64,000 nucleotides of DNA from Agroathelia rolfsii (taxonomy: Eukaryota > Basidiomycota > Agaricomycetes > Amylocorticiales > Amylocorticiaceae): contig JABRWF010000002.1 of assembly GCA_018343915.1 (NCBI GenBank), forward strand, positions 4,402,001 through 4,466,000, in the 5' to 3' direction. The position numbers and the translations under genes were made by a program. Every line of letters begins with the position of its first letter. Within the stretch, counting starts at the first letter, position 1. Shown here piece after piece: positions 38,051 through 51,416 of this stretch. The notes under the pieces are model-generated. The model searched no databases. It saw only the letters and a program-made list of their open reading frames with translations, and was not told where the DNA came from.

Positions 38051-40794
38051 ATGTCTTCTAAATCACCACCTTCCCTCCCAGCAGACCATGCAGAGTATTC
38101 AAATTCCAATTCACAGGAACTTCAGTTTACATCTGGTCCTGCCAGTGGTGCCACCAGCAGCAGCGAAAATCATGATCACTATACTTCGACCAACCCCAAG
38201 AAGAATTTACCAAAAAGGACTCTTGACATCACTCCTAGCTCCAACTCTCCTAGAGATAGCAGTATTACGGAGTTTTTTATCTTTGCTCTCCATACCGTTC
38301 TTGTTGTGATTCATATCATTTTGCTTGTAACACTGCTTACGAGACTTGAATCAAGGATTATCATGCCATTATCAGAGGGCTCTGGTCTTTTCCCGACTGT
38401 AATTGTTGTAGTGTCCCAGATCTTCGTAATTGTACGCCACATCTTGTCTCTCCTCATAACATGAGATTTATTTGTAAACAGGCCTTCACTGCCATTCTAC
38501 TGTTCCTTACACAACGTGTAGCAAATGAAAAACTGATGACAAAAGAGCAGTTTCTCACCACAGACCATGACACTGTAGCCGCTTGGACAGGTCTGGGTGC
38601 TGCATTGATGACTTTAATCCGGCAGTACACCGTTCCTGCTGCGGTAACATCGGTAACCGCAATTGCAGCATACCTTGCCGGACTGGTTGTTCTACACACA
38701 ACAACACCATCATTACTGAGCTTACAATTATTCAATGAGACATCCGAGGTAATGATACCCACCCAAAAATACACTAACATTGACATTGACCTAAATAAAT
38801 TAACGTCAGTTGCTTCGAAATTTTCGAAATTCTAAACGTTTACTGATAAGTTTGATCCTAGGAATGAGCTTGTGAGCTCTACGTTTTCGATGGGACCGAT
38901 TGCAGAGTTTCAATCTCAAATGCCAGCACAAGCTTTGCCACTTATCTCCCAAATAAGCAAGTCATTTACTCTGGGGCTACAGAATAACACTCTCTATGAT
39001 GTTATCCATAAGAATAATGGTACGGGTACTGCTGTAGTTGGAGGGTTATCTTTTGCAACTTCATGTGGCTCCATACCTGCCAGCAATTTCTCCATAAGCG
39101 TAGATTCATTAGGTATCGTAATGGTATGGAAACTCGGGAATAATATCTCTTGTCCTTTTCATGTACCATTTCTCGGCGGTGAGTTAACTCTTAGCAATTT
39201 ATAGTATCCCGAGCCCTGATATAAGCACTTGGGCCAAGACGCGTCATATACTATGAGCGGGACGCTTCCTCTATTTCGACTAGATCCTGAGTTGTCGCCA
39301 TTGTCGCAATCTTCAAGCTCCCCGTGTGTGAACGAATCAGAATGGACAGCCGATTATGGATTCGAACAAATACAAAGGGATGATATTACACTTGATGTAA
39401 GTAGGCGGCACTAACGAGAAATGTTTTCCTTTGGCTCACTGAATTTTTGGCATGATCACAGGGATTTTTGTTTGCTTCGGCACTCGTATTTACGGACTCA
39501 AATGGCTCTCATGGATCATTGATACCAATCCCGAGCAGCAGCAAGGAGAATGGTAGAAAAAAAAATCTATTGCAGTTTATGAAACGCAAATCGTCTAACG
39601 GTGAGCTCTATTTTAGTGACACAAATCATGGGGTGCGCATTATCCTACGAAAAACAAAATGTCGACGTGGATGTACAAACAAGAGAGATGATATCGCCTC
39701 CTACAAGCTTTATGAAAAATGAATCCTTCTGGTCGTTGTGGAAGCCTACTATTAACCTGCCTGGAACAGCATCAAGCTACTTAAATAACGGTCTCCCTAA
39801 TTCAGTAAGACAGTATCAGCTTGGTAATACAATACATCGTTATTGAGCTTATTCCCTCTTCAGTGGCCGTTGATCTTTATGCCAGACCAATATGACTGGC
39901 TGAATCAAAGTATAAACTGTCCGATACTAACTAATGGCAATCCTCTGTCACCTGATGCGTACTGTTATCCTGCCGTCATCCCAGCCCAAGAGCAGTGCGT
40001 ATTGATTATGATATTCGCAACTTCTAAGGTGTGATGTCCGTAATTGATTAGATTTATCTTGAATTATCTCCCGAGTTACAACAGTTCCTCAACATCAACC
40101 TACGGGAACTCCTTAAAAGATCTGGAGAATGCCTTGGCTAACATGGTTGCCGCCTATTATTGGACGTGTGAGCCAATGCAATTTATCAAGTATGAATTAT
40201 TTTAGAGATAACATAATTACCGACTTTGTTAGCGTTGCAGATGACGCCCCAGAATTTTCCAACGAGCTCTTCTCTGAGCGGGAATACAACTGTGATGGAA
40301 TTAACACTAAAATATCGATTGAAAGTGAGGATATATTCATTTTCTTTACCCTGATGTACGATACTCATGTATACACAAAATCAAAAGCTGAACCTTACAC
40401 CCGTATGTTAAAAAATAAAATGAGTCACCGCTTCTGGAATTCATGATATACTTTTCAGGTTGTGTTCGGTCTTGCAACTTCTATCATGCTCACAACACTT
40501 GCGCTGTTCTTGACAAGAGGAAGATCAAAAGAATCTCATGGGCCGATTTCCAGTCTCGGTGTCCTGCAAACAATCTGGTTACTGAACCGATATCCTAATG
40601 TGAGCCAGACTGTGGCGAGTGTCGAAGTTCCCACATTAGACAATTTGCGCGCGGCGGGCATGGTGTCCATCCAACTGGATTCTTTTCGTCAACGGCGTGT
40701 TAACGGCCAGGGGTCATCGACAGATGGATTGGCTGATGAAGATACTATTGAATTAGGGACAGGCGTACCGCTGTTGAATACAACAGACCAGTAG
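38051..40794 (+). CDS. Uncharacterised agaricomycete multi-pass membrane protein (model uncertain)
   Basis: It belongs by appearance to a large mushroom family of unknown function. It starts MSSKSPPSLPADHA with about 70 polar residues. Hydrophobic helices follow: FFIFALHTVLVVIHIILLV, LFPTVIVVVSQIF|AFTAILL, and a pair around VPAAVTSVTAIAAYLAGLVV. A long extracellular-type region has NNTLYDVIHKNNGTG and FATSCGSIPASNFSIS, with probable N-glycosylation sites, then DVDVQTREM and ESFWSLWKPTI. A last helix, VVFGLATSIMLTTLALFL, leads to a cytoplasmic tail ending LLNTTDQ. Early introns splice cleanly (after QIF; after ETSE). Between about 39200 and 39620 I could not find splice sites that keep a single frame (in-frame stops after RHIL and at the KRKSSN/SSILV switch), so it may be frameshifted or contain small exons I missed. 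Confidence 0.55.
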
Positions 40795-42935
40795 CTAGTA
40801 CATTATATACTACTCGTAGGAGAAATAGAATACGAAAGTTTAACTTGAAGAACATAAATTGCTGAATCGATTGTTCAAAGGGTGTATACATGTCCCGGGG
40901 CATACATACAAAAATACAGGCACGAACACATAGCCTTGCCAGGGGCAACAGGCATGCACGTTGTAGAGCAAAATAAGGGCCCCTTAGTGGGGTAACTCTA
41001 AAGACAAATTTGTGCTGTTTTGCATTGCATCGTGTTACTTATGTATTTCAGAACCGGAACAGGAGGCATACACATATGCACGTGTGGAGTATGCTCCGGA
41101 TATTCATATCCAGTCTACACAATCTTTCGTCATTGATTCCGTATTGCGAGCACAAATGGAGATGGCAGAGGAGAATTGAGAAAGAGAATGCGGCCATTGG
41201 CAAACCCAATTTAATTCCGGGGTTATAGATGATTCCCGACCTTTGCATAGCAAGAATACAATGTTTATATTTGTAGGAGGCATGGTTTGGCTTGTTAGTG
41301 ACGGCGATTACAATGAGAGGGCACAGCTTTGTTGAATTTTGTTGAGTCATTACATCAAGGGTGTACACAGCACATACATACCAAACGTATGGTATATACA
41401 CTACGATCAAAGTGGGTGGTGGTAGCCTGCGCGGCATCGGTACTGAACGCGCCAGGTTTGGAAACTTCAGTATGGTGGGGTGATGTTTTTTTTACGTACA
41501 CCTGCACCTCCGGGGTAATCCCAACGACTGATGCGGTACTCGGATTCGGACCTCGTAAAAGGTAAGTTAGCGGAACCTGTGGACTCAGAGGTAGACACCG
41601 ATGGAAGTACAGAAGCCAACGATGAAGATACACGTCTAGACTTGATGAAGAGCAAAGAGAGGAAGTAGCGATGGAGGTAACAGATATGGTTGGAACGGCC
41701 AGCAGAGACAAGACCTGGATTTGATGTAAGACGTAGCAGCGCAGACATGAGTTATATTGTGGCTTGATGCCAGACTTTGTAAGCAGGAGGTCTTTGCAAT
41801 GGTCCGGCTAATTTAAGCAAGTGTTTCCAAAGGGCTGGATAAGGGAACGCTGGTGGTGTTGATGATGCCGTATGCACATGACTTGCCAGCTGGTTCCGAA
41901 GACACAGAACCCAGGTGAGGCAGCAATGTAAACCCAAGTTGGGCTGTATTCACAGGGCGTCAAATCGAGACATGGGTCAGGGGGGGGATACATGAGATGA
42001 TCAGATACCAAGGAACAGATAATGTCAGGAAAAAGACTGCAGATCCCAGATATTCAGGATATGGACAGAGACGGCTTAATTAGGATACAAGGTGCCGACT
42101 CGGAAGGTTGCGAGTGAGTGAGTATATTTGGCCAGGAAGGATCAAAAGCGTATCCGAGGCCATTTTCGGTGGAAATTAAAAAGAGGAATTGGGCATTGGA
42201 ATAGGACAAGGGCAGCAACGTGGACATGCGCGGGCCCTTGGAGCAGTTCTTATGGTGGAGAAAAGCGAGTTGATTTGGATCAGGAGTGCAATATGGTGGC
42301 AAGCCTCGTGTCGAGGGAGGAGACGAAATTTGCGCTGAATGGAAGCAACACTGGCATTCCAGGCCGAGGCATTGTCGCCCCTCCCTCGCCCCTCGCATTG
42401 GCATTGGCAGGCCTTGTTCGCCCATAGTCTGCTTCCGGGTGGCGGTGGCGCAAAGCACCGGCACCGGGGACCAGGAAGAGGGCGATATTACGTAATAAAT
42501 GGCCTTGTTGTTGTGTGCGTGCGTTGAGAGGCCTCTTGGGAGCACCGCCAGTGGGCCATCGCTCTCTCCCACACATCCTTCTCTTCTCTATCCCTCTGGA
42601 ACTGCTGGAATATTCACCAGGCCTGCTATATCTCTCTCCCCCCCTCCCCTTACCAATCTCCCTCATCTCCTTGCTTACTACCAACGTGGGGGGCTGCTCC
42701 AACCCGTGACTGAGCAGACACATACAGATACCCATCGCATCCATCGCCCTTCTTTCGTCCCGGGCCGACTGCACACAGCACGAAAGCAACGAGGCCCTGG
42801 GGCTTGCACACTGGTCTTCTCTCTTGCTATTAACCCCTCAGCCCGGTCTCGTTCCTGCGTCTCAGTGACACTATACCCTTGCAAGCTATCCCCCATCTTC
42901 TGGTTCTCTGATCTGCTCAAACGGTCAACTCTGCC
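40795..42935 (+). other. 2.1-kb region without a supported gene
   Basis: Open frames on both strands overlap heavily and lack motifs or splice structure. The last ~350 bp before 42936 is CT-rich and GC-richer, and probably holds the promoter and 5' UTR of the F-box gene. Confidence 0.5.
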
Positions 42936-45272
42936 ATGTCCAACGACATTCAGGACCTGACCGCCCAGCTCTTGCAGAGGCTGTCGGTCGAAGGCGATAA
43001 CTACCGGTAAGCAATACCCCCTATGTTCTGGTATGTGTCCCCGGTCCATCTCTCTAACATTCCTCTCTCTCTCCGCCCCCCCCCCCCAGAAATGATGTCT
43101 CTATGACCGCCGATGAGGTATGTCATTGTCTATATCCACATGGGTTCAATCTACGCGGGCAGAGAACTGACGGCGATTTCCGCTCTATAGTGGGACAAAT
43201 TGAGTGCTGCATTAGTTGTTATCACAGCTGCCAGCAAAATCCGACGTAATAAGCTCGCACCGATATACAAGCTACCCCCTGAGCTACTGGCGAGGATATT
43301 TGAGCATTTACAAAAGTCTCTGATGCAGACTCGCACCACCGTATTGGCAGAACTGCATCCGCTGCGCACATTGATCGTGACAAGCCAATACTTCCGTTCC
43401 ACAGCCCTCGCACACCCTTCATTATGGTCATATATTAGGGGAGGCACCAACGTGCAATACGCCCGCGCATCTTTGGAACGCTCAGCAGCCACGCCCCTGA
43501 CCATCGACATCAGCAGTCCCGCCACCAGCGGTTCAGATATTGTGGGCTTGCACAATTCCAGCTTCATTGAAGAACTGGCCGGACACTCGTCACGCATACG
43601 CTCCCTCCGTCTCGCCCATCCCTTCGAGGAACGCCCCCTGAGCCTCATCCAGGCCTTCCACTTCCCTGCACCAGCACTTGTCTCGCTCGATGTCCAGGTG
43701 CCAATCACCATAGATGGTGTTCCTAACCTGCCCGAGGTATTTGGCGGCGAGACTCCCTCCCTCAGGCGGCTCACCCTGCTCGGCTTCACCGCCTGGCCCT
43801 CAAACGACTTCCGAGACCTCACGCACGTCAACCTGCGCATGCGACCGCCCGTGGTGTCAGACAACGACTCGGCGAACCAGCCCCGTCTGTCGACTTTCTT
43901 GAACTTTTTGCGGAACAGCCCACGGCTCAAAAGGCTCATCTTGCACCGCTGGTGCCCCGCGCTCGAAGGCGACCCCGAGGGCGCAGAGGACCTCAAGTTC
44001 GAGCCTGTCGTGCTAGAGCACCTCAAGAGCATCTGCTTTGGCTGGTGGCGCTCCAGCCACTCCGTCCGCCAGGTCCTCCGGCACCTACAGATTCCGCGCT
44101 CGGCAGACGTGTACATGTGGGGCGACCAGATCATGGGCCCGACTGATAACCTCCCCGCACTGCAGCTGCCCTTACGTATGATTCCCGCCGATGCCCATGT
44201 GGATAACAGCATCAAGGAGCTCCGGTTGCTGTGCTGCCCACCCGGAGAACAGTTCGTGCGCGAGCAGATATACATCCTAACCGAGAATGGCACGAAGCTG
44301 CATTACCAGGATCCGGCGTTGACGAACAACACGTCGCTACCGGTGGCGCCGACCGTGCTGGGTGCCTTTTCGACGACGCCGATCACGCCCGCGTTTAGGT
44401 CGGTGGAGACGCTCTATCTCGGCGGCTCGTTTGGCACCTCGCTCAACTTACTGCAATGGCGGCAGTTCCTCGAGGCCTTCCCCTCTCTCCGCCATCTCGT
44501 AGTATGGAAATCACCTGCAGGTAATCTATGGTCTCTCTTAATCTTTTAGCCTTTTTGTTGATTGTTTTGTTTTGTTTTGTTTTGTTCAGACATTGTCCTT
44601 ACCATGCTCGCTCTGCTAAGCGACTTAGACGATATGGGAGACGATTACAGCGACGAAGAAGAAGACAGCACTACAACCCCCACTACCGGGCAACCAACCA
44701 ACACTGACTCCAAAAAGTCACCATCATCAACGGGCGGCATCGGCGTCGGCATTGGCAACACCGGACCCCGACCACCCTCTCTCGTCTGCCCCGAGCTCAC
44801 CTCCCTACATATCCACGACGACCGTGAGCTGTCCGTGTTCTCGCTCAGCAAGCTAGCCAGGAACCGCTCGCGGTCGGGACACAAGCTCAAGCGCATCCGG
44901 ATCACCTACGAGCCCGCCTCGCCTTCGACCTCGGATGTGGAGGACGCGGCGGACGGTACAGGTGCCACGGGTGCCGACGCTGCCGCAGCAGCAGCGGACG
45001 AGGAGGCTGAACGCGTGGCGCGCGTCAGGTTCGAGAAGGACCTCCGGCGGCTCGGTCAAGGACAACGGTTCGTTGACTGTGTCGAGTACGAGCCACAGAG
45101 CGAGGCGGACAGCACGGAGGAGAAGGTGCCAGAGAAGGAGCGCACCAAGCTGCGTATGTCACGACATTATGTGGCATCGATGCCGCCGCCAGGGTATCCG
45201 CCACCGCAGCAGCCGTCGGAGTGGGGCGGTTGTCAATGTGCAATCTGCTTGGCGGCGAGGCAGACGGCGTGA
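42936..45272 (+). CDS. F-box-like protein with leucine-rich repeat-type region
   Basis: Likely adaptor of an SCF ubiquitin ligase. It starts MSNDIQDLTAQLLQRLSVEG. A 28-nt exon (43090-43117) encodes NDVSMTADE. After the next intron come a short helix and the F-box-like motif IYKLPPELLARIFEHLQKSL, followed by the common basidiomycete block YFRSTALAHPSLWSYI. The ~330-residue remainder has irregular Leu-rich repeats (SRIRSLRLAH, PSLRRLTLLGF, LKRLILHRW, IKELRLLCC, VETLYLGGSF, FPSLRHLVVW). An intron with (TTTTG) repeats near 44559-44588 joins PA|DIVLTMLALL. The tail is acidic, then rich in Ala and Glu, and ends with CQCAICLAARQTA. The acceptor before the 28-nt exon follows 12 Cs. About 710 residues. 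Target proteins cannot be inferred. Confidence 0.88.
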
Positions 45273-46930
45273 AGTGAACGCAAGAAAGAGAGGCACTGGT
45301 ATTGTCATATGGAAACGACTGATTAACGCTTTGTATTTTTTTCTTGATTCATTGGTTGTGTAACATTAAATCGTTGGATAGATGGATGGAAGGAGTTGGC
45401 CTTTTTTTCGATTCTTTCCTCCATCTTCCCTTATTTACCCTCCTCACGTCTCTTTCTCCTACATTTCCATCTCCATCGTCCATGCCCATCCGTTTTTCCT
45501 ATTATCTTCCCAGGTTCCTCCCTGTTAGCATAGTTTTCCTTATCTTTTCTGCACCTTTCTCCTCTTGATTACCACCATTACATCACCACAGCATTTTCCC
45601 TCCTCCCTCTCGCCTTCCCATTTCCTCTACACATTCTTGAAAGTTTGGGGAATCTCCATAACACTCTAGCTACCAACTCTCACGATACATACTTCTTTTT
45701 TCTTTTTATCGCTTCTTCCTCTATTATTATACCAAATCGGACTGAACCCCCCCCCCCTCTCCCTTCCCCTCCCTCACACGCACACACACACATACATAAA
45801 CGACAGTTTTTTTTTCTACTTTCAGAGAGAAAAAAAAGGTTCGAAAAAGAGAACGATTAAGTCTTCTCCTCTCTTCCCTTGAATTTTTTCAAGTTTTTAT
45901 ACCTTTTTTGTGTTTACTTTTGCTTTTGCATCTTTAGCCCCCCCCCCCTTTTTTTTGTGTCGTGTTTTGCATATATGTACGATGATTATGACTAGGATTT
46001 TGATATAACGAAGGTGATGATGACTCATAGTACAGTCGAGACCGTCCAAGTGAATACGACTTTATCCCATGAAAATGTATTCAACAGTACGATCTATGCA
46101 TTTATATAGATATTCAGTTAAGCGGTCTCTACTATACTATACTGACAACGTTTGCAACAGGAAAACAAAAGAATCAATTGGTAGGCTACAATGGACCGCG
46201 CACCCAGCCACTGTTACCCTGATTAGCTGACACCAGCAGATATTAGGAGCATCAGTGGCATTCAAACCTGTCAATTCAAAATCCAATTCACATCTGAATC
46301 CAGGCTCTACATCACCCCCTCTGGTAGATGGGCTGGTAAAACGTCTCTAAGCACAATGAAATAGTGCTCCCTCATCCTCCCAGCGATAGCCAAGGGTTGC
46401 GGCATATCGGCACACCGCGAGAGTAGCAAGCATTACTAGTGACTACATATACATATATAGGAGTTTTTGTAAGTTTGTCAGACGTTCTTGCCCTTGTAAA
46501 TACCACAGGACTTCTCAAAGATCACTGACAAGAAATAGAGCTTAATGAAATGCTATCAGGTACTATCACGAGTAAAGAGATTGCCAACTTGCCAAGGGTT
46601 TGCGCAAGGTAGGAGAAATTGCTTGACCCAAATTTACGGAAACTATGATATTATAAAAATATTCTTATTAACTTAGCAAATTACTGATACTAGTATACCC
46701 TTGATAATATTATGTTATGCTAATGGTATCTATTATTGTATTGCAAATTAAGGCTGGTTATACTAGTACATGCATTTTGGGAATTTTTTCTCCCAAAATC
46801 CCATTGTTATGAATCATTGCAGTTGATGTAAAGTGATTGAAAAAACCATTCGCAACAGTAGTAGTTTTCTAGGAAAACTCCAGGCATGATGCATGATTAT
46901 TTCAACTTGACAATGTCATGGAACCTCTGG
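45273..46930 (+). other. Gene-free stretch, CT-rich then AT-rich
   Basis: The first ~650 bp is strongly pyrimidine-rich, with C8-C9 runs near 45749 and 45939. After 46000 it is AT-rich with no coding signal. No gene or recognisable repeat seen. Confidence 0.5.
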
Positions 46931-48348
46931 CTACACTAATAAACCTACCATTTGTTGATCATAATCATGCATAATTCCAGCTCCAGCCACCGCACCTTTG
47001 GGGCGATCAACTGCAGGGTTAAGATTATAAGGATAATTCATGAGGCCATCCTTCCCAGCCCATTCCCAGTCGACAAACGACACTGGAGATAGCCTGCGAG
47101 TCCCAGTCTCCTGACCTTGAGATGATCCACTAAGACAACGACGATCTTTGCGAATGAGAACATTTACGTCCCTTGCCTCGCCATGGGCATAATCTCGCTC
47201 GCGCAGCAATCGAAGCGTCACTTTTACCTTCTCCTGGAGCCAGGGCCAACCCGGATCATCGATATCGAATCCCTTCAATTTCAGCTGGGACAAACTAGTG
47301 TAATCTTCCGAAACATCTTCCATGACCACCATGAACCGCTCACGGACACGTTGAATGGCGAGTAGCTTGGGTGCGATCCCAAGTTGGGCAGCAAGGACAT
47401 GCGCCCCCTCTGAATATTGTAAAGTGTATTTGGCGTATATACTAGTAGGCATGCCTGCCTCATCCACAATTGCAGTGTAAACTCCTTTCGCGGGCCAGGC
47501 AGAGGTATATGTAAAGGTGATTGAGGCTTTAGAGGGCGAAGATTCGTATGAGCGAGGAAATGGATATTGAAGCCTGGTGCGTGATATTCGCCACAAGACT
47601 GGGGTAGTGTTCACAGAGCTTCCGCCAAGCTATACATAGAGCTGCGATAACGCACGTTCCGGCCTTTTTTTGTGCTAGATAGGTGGAATGTGCACGCAGC
47701 GGTATGCATGAAACCTGTTCAATAATGGGCTTATCCGTAAAGATCGCAGCTGAGCACATGAAATATGGACCTTGAGCGGAAAAAAAAAAATTATTAACGA
47801 CAAGAAGTGCGAGTCTAAATGTACTTACCCAGTTGTCATAGGATAATAGCAGGGGAATTACAATGTTCTTTTCCACCCAATTTTTCATCCGTTTTTCCTT
47901 TTCCACCTGCTCTTTTACCTACTTTTCGGCCAGCATCTCTATCCGCAAAATGACTGTCCCGGCAACCTGCAGCATAATACAAGGTGATTTGTGTCTCATG
48001 TATACATTTGCTGCCTACTGGCTTATATTTGACCTCCTGGATGTAGTAGTGGAGCATTGTGTTAGCCACAGAAACAGAGAGACCCCCATTATGTCTAGAG
48101 CTAGCAGGGCCGATATCACATGGTATCGGCTTACTGGGTAGAACATATTGAAGGACGTCGCACAACGCGGTCCGACACTCTTGTTCTAACCCAAAAAATT
48201 TTGCCATTTGGGACTGGAGGAGATGAAAGTGGTGGTAATCCTCTTTACCCGGATCGATACCAGCTATGTTGTGAAGGAACTCACATAACGTTTCGTCATA
48301 AAGAGATGGGGGGAGAACGTTTTCAACTGGTCGTCCGATCAGCATCAT
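46931..48348 (-). pseudogene. Decayed basidiomycete kinase-like gene
   Basis: The N-terminal part starts MMLIGRPVENVLPP. A middle block GPYFMCSAAIFTDKPIIEQ precedes the C-terminal phosphotransferase-like domain: KLLAIQRVRERFMVVMEDVS, LRERDYAHGEARDVNVLIR (HGE.RDxNV, equivalent to the catalytic HGDL..xNI loop) and VSFVDWEWAGKDG (metal Asp in FVDW). By comparison with the usual order in this family, two lesions are visible. One is an in-frame TGA at 47836-47838, just before an otherwise good intron (47771-47828, GTAAGT donor) leading into GPYFMCSA. The other is a frame change near 47570-47600, where the frame ending LCEHYPSLVANITHQ gives way to the one reading LQYPFPRSYESS. The upstream limit is unclear because a stop precedes the ATG by three codons. 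Confidence 0.65.
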
Positions 48349-51300
48349 ATGCTCCGATTAGTAGTTTCTGGCTTCATGTGACGGTGACTCAAGACAGTAC
48401 TGAATAACGTTAAAGCATTGTGTTTTTCTGATGTTGAGACCGGCGGTGCTTTGAAGAGGGGAGAGCGTATCGTCTTGGTCTTCGACCATGAAAAGTTGAG
48501 TCTAAGTTATCGGAACGAATGCACAAAATATATTTACGAAGATCAAAAGCAAGATGAAGTTCCCCTTTGATTAAGCCCCATGAGAATACATGAATCAAGC
48601 AGTCCGAAGGGTCGACCTCAGCTAAGGAATCAAAATCTGAAGCTTCTATGAGAATAGAAGCTTATTTACGTTCTTTGAAAGTGTGATAAGCTATTTGTGT
48701 ATGCATTGATACCTAAAGCAAGACAAGTAAATTTATATCAAAGCCTCATGGTCGATATACCTTGAAGATGCGTATAAGCCCTTGCTCGTGTTTGCGATGG
48801 CTAAGGGACGTTGTTGCGCTGTTTGAGGTGGCTTCTACTAGCACTAAGCTCACTCTCCTTACTTTTATATGATAAATGTTGGCCTAAATAGGGTCACCTG
48901 CAAAAGAAGGCTATCAAAATTGGTCGCTTAGATTATTCGTGAGTTGGACTTACACGGAACCACAACGAGATCCAGGTTGTTCTCCTCCTCAAAATATTCA
49001 AGCATGTTCCATTTTCGTGGCAGAGCTGTTAGGCTGGCACCATCTGCGTCGAACATATTATATAACTGGCACTGGGTGGAATAAAAATATCCAGTTATGA
49101 TATTTTTCGGGGCCTGAGTGAAGGTTAGTCACGATCACCAAACCAAACCAACCTATTTAACGAGCGTGAGCATACCAGATAGGTTTTTGGGCAATATGAT
49201 CTATATGTCCCAAGACAATCGTCTCAATTTCATTAACAAAAAATACCGAATCAATTTTGAGACTGTAGAATCCAAAATGAACCAGAATAAGAACATTCAG
49301 TGTGATCAGCTGGCAAGACATGGTTGTGTGCCAGTGCGTACATAAACAAGAGCGAACTTCGACGCCACATCACTCGTCCGGTTAGAACATGTGATCGACC
49401 TTTTGCACGTGATCCTCTATGGTGGTTCCCTCAGTGTTTTTTGGCATCGAATGCTACGTTTATCCAGCCCGCGACCCATAAAAGCGATGAGTGCAGTTTA
49501 AACTAGGGATTGAGGGCCGAGATGCACTTGGGTAGAATACACTGTTCAAGGATAAAAAATTATATCAAGCCGTATGAACCTATACTGATTGTTGTGTAAA
49601 CAAGATATTACAATTCTAATCAATCCAAAACGTTGTAGCTGGCTGACAAGTGTTTGAGAGTTGTTGGTAGTTGACAAAGAAACTCGGAAAGCCAAAACCT
49701 AAAGCATATTCAAGCGAAAGCCCACATAATAAACACTAGGTCTGTTTATCTGATTAAATTGTTACAGTTTTGTCATCATATCAGCATATGTATATCACAT
49801 CTCAAGCGATCAACACCCTCCTGCGTCCCATCAAACATTTCATCAAAATATCATTTTTTTTTAATATTTATTCAAGTTGTTGGCATGGTCAAATATATTA
49901 AAAAGGAGGGGGGAAAAAGAGGCGAAGATCATTATCATCACCACCACCACCACCGTCATCAGCACTTAACACCGTGACATTACATATCCCATCACGATCA
50001 TTCATCATTTTTGTGTCCTGTTTTGATTTCCGAGTTTGGAATGATGTGAGGTACGAATGAAGTTGTTACAAAAGTGTGCCGCTAAGGAGGAAAGAGGACG
50101 AGGACGAGATAATGTACCAAAAGGGGATTACTGATACGCGCAAGCGTATACGATCACACATATGAAACTTGAAAGAGTCGACCCGGATTGTTTGTTCCTG
50201 GCCTAGCTTTCTGTCTCGATCTTCAGTTCTGCCTCCTTCCTTTTCTCAGGCGCAGCAGTGTTAGTAGTTATCTTGGCGTTCCAGATGATAGATATGGGAT
50301 ACAAGTCAAAAGCGGGCAAAGTTACCGTCATATATCATATCCAAAAGACAAAACGATCCGGTTGACCTCCGTCTCCTGTGCGCGCTCAGAGCTATTCGTC
50401 CCAGAAAAGAGATGAAAAAAACCAAAAAGCAGCAACGTCCTCTCTCTTTCTCTCTCTCATTTTATTTTCGAGAAAAGTACTGGGTTGTAGTGAAGGGATA
50501 TCGCCTGAACTGATACCATCACTATCGTTAACCTACGGTAATTTATTCATCGCAGCCGTAGCCGCAGTACCCAAGGTCGAGATGCACATACCCAGTGCAT
50601 CAGTTATAATTATGACTTTGAATAGGACTCGGTTGTTCATTGTTGGAGATATGATGATATGCGCATGGAGGCGAGTATGAAAATAGGACTGCTCAGTGGA
50701 TAATAAGTAAGCGATAGCATGAAAGTGTCCGAAGGGGGCGAGGGGAGCACAGAAATCAAGTTTCGAGCTCGCAAGTGCTTTCGATATTTAGCGCTGGCAC
50801 CAATTCCAATTTCTGTCCAGAAATATATGTATGTATGCCAATAGCAAGCAGTTGTGAAGAGAGACGAGTGAACTCTCAGAGAATTCGGACGGAGCCGAAT
50901 ACATGTGACATACGCTAATCAGGCTATGCAGATATGATGATGGTGGTAGTGGTAGGGGCGGTAGTCCTAGTTGATTTATGCCTGCCTGTGACATGGCATC
51001 ATCAAGCAGACCATGTTGTTTGGCAGATGTAGACAGAGTGGGCTATGAGGAGGATACAGGAGGCGAGCGGGGTACTTTGCCAGCAGAGCTCGATCAGCTG
51101 CCCAGAGACGACGTTTAAAAATACCCCACGAGACCGAGCGGTCTTTAAGACCTTTTTTTATGGACAGACAAGCAACAGGCAGCGAGTACGGTTCGAGTAG
51201 CGCTGTATACCATCAAGATCAGAAGCCAATGATGACCCACCCCGGAAAAAAGCCTTGGACTACAGGATGGATCACTAAGCCCCACACGTGATCTGCCCGA

Positions 51301-51416
51301 GGCAACCGGAATGCGTGGTGATTGGCTGCGCTATTTATTACTTTTTCTGATTCGCCTGCTGCTGTTGCGGGGTTCGACATTTTCTGACAGGCGAAAACGA
51401 CGACTCCGGATCCGAA
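48349..51416 (+). other. 3-kb gene-poor region
   Basis: Mostly AT-rich. A minus-strand fragment at 48410-48660 (VDPSDCLIHVFSWGLIKGEL) may be a piece of an older gene upstream of the kinase-like relic, but I cannot assign it. Other open frames at 49118-50680 have no motif. Nothing else supportable. Confidence 0.4.

Noticed and set aside
42128..42960. Overlapping open frames on both strands before the F-box gene
   Set aside because: No motif, no splice logic and no codon preference. The region is better explained as promoter and 5' UTR with biased composition.
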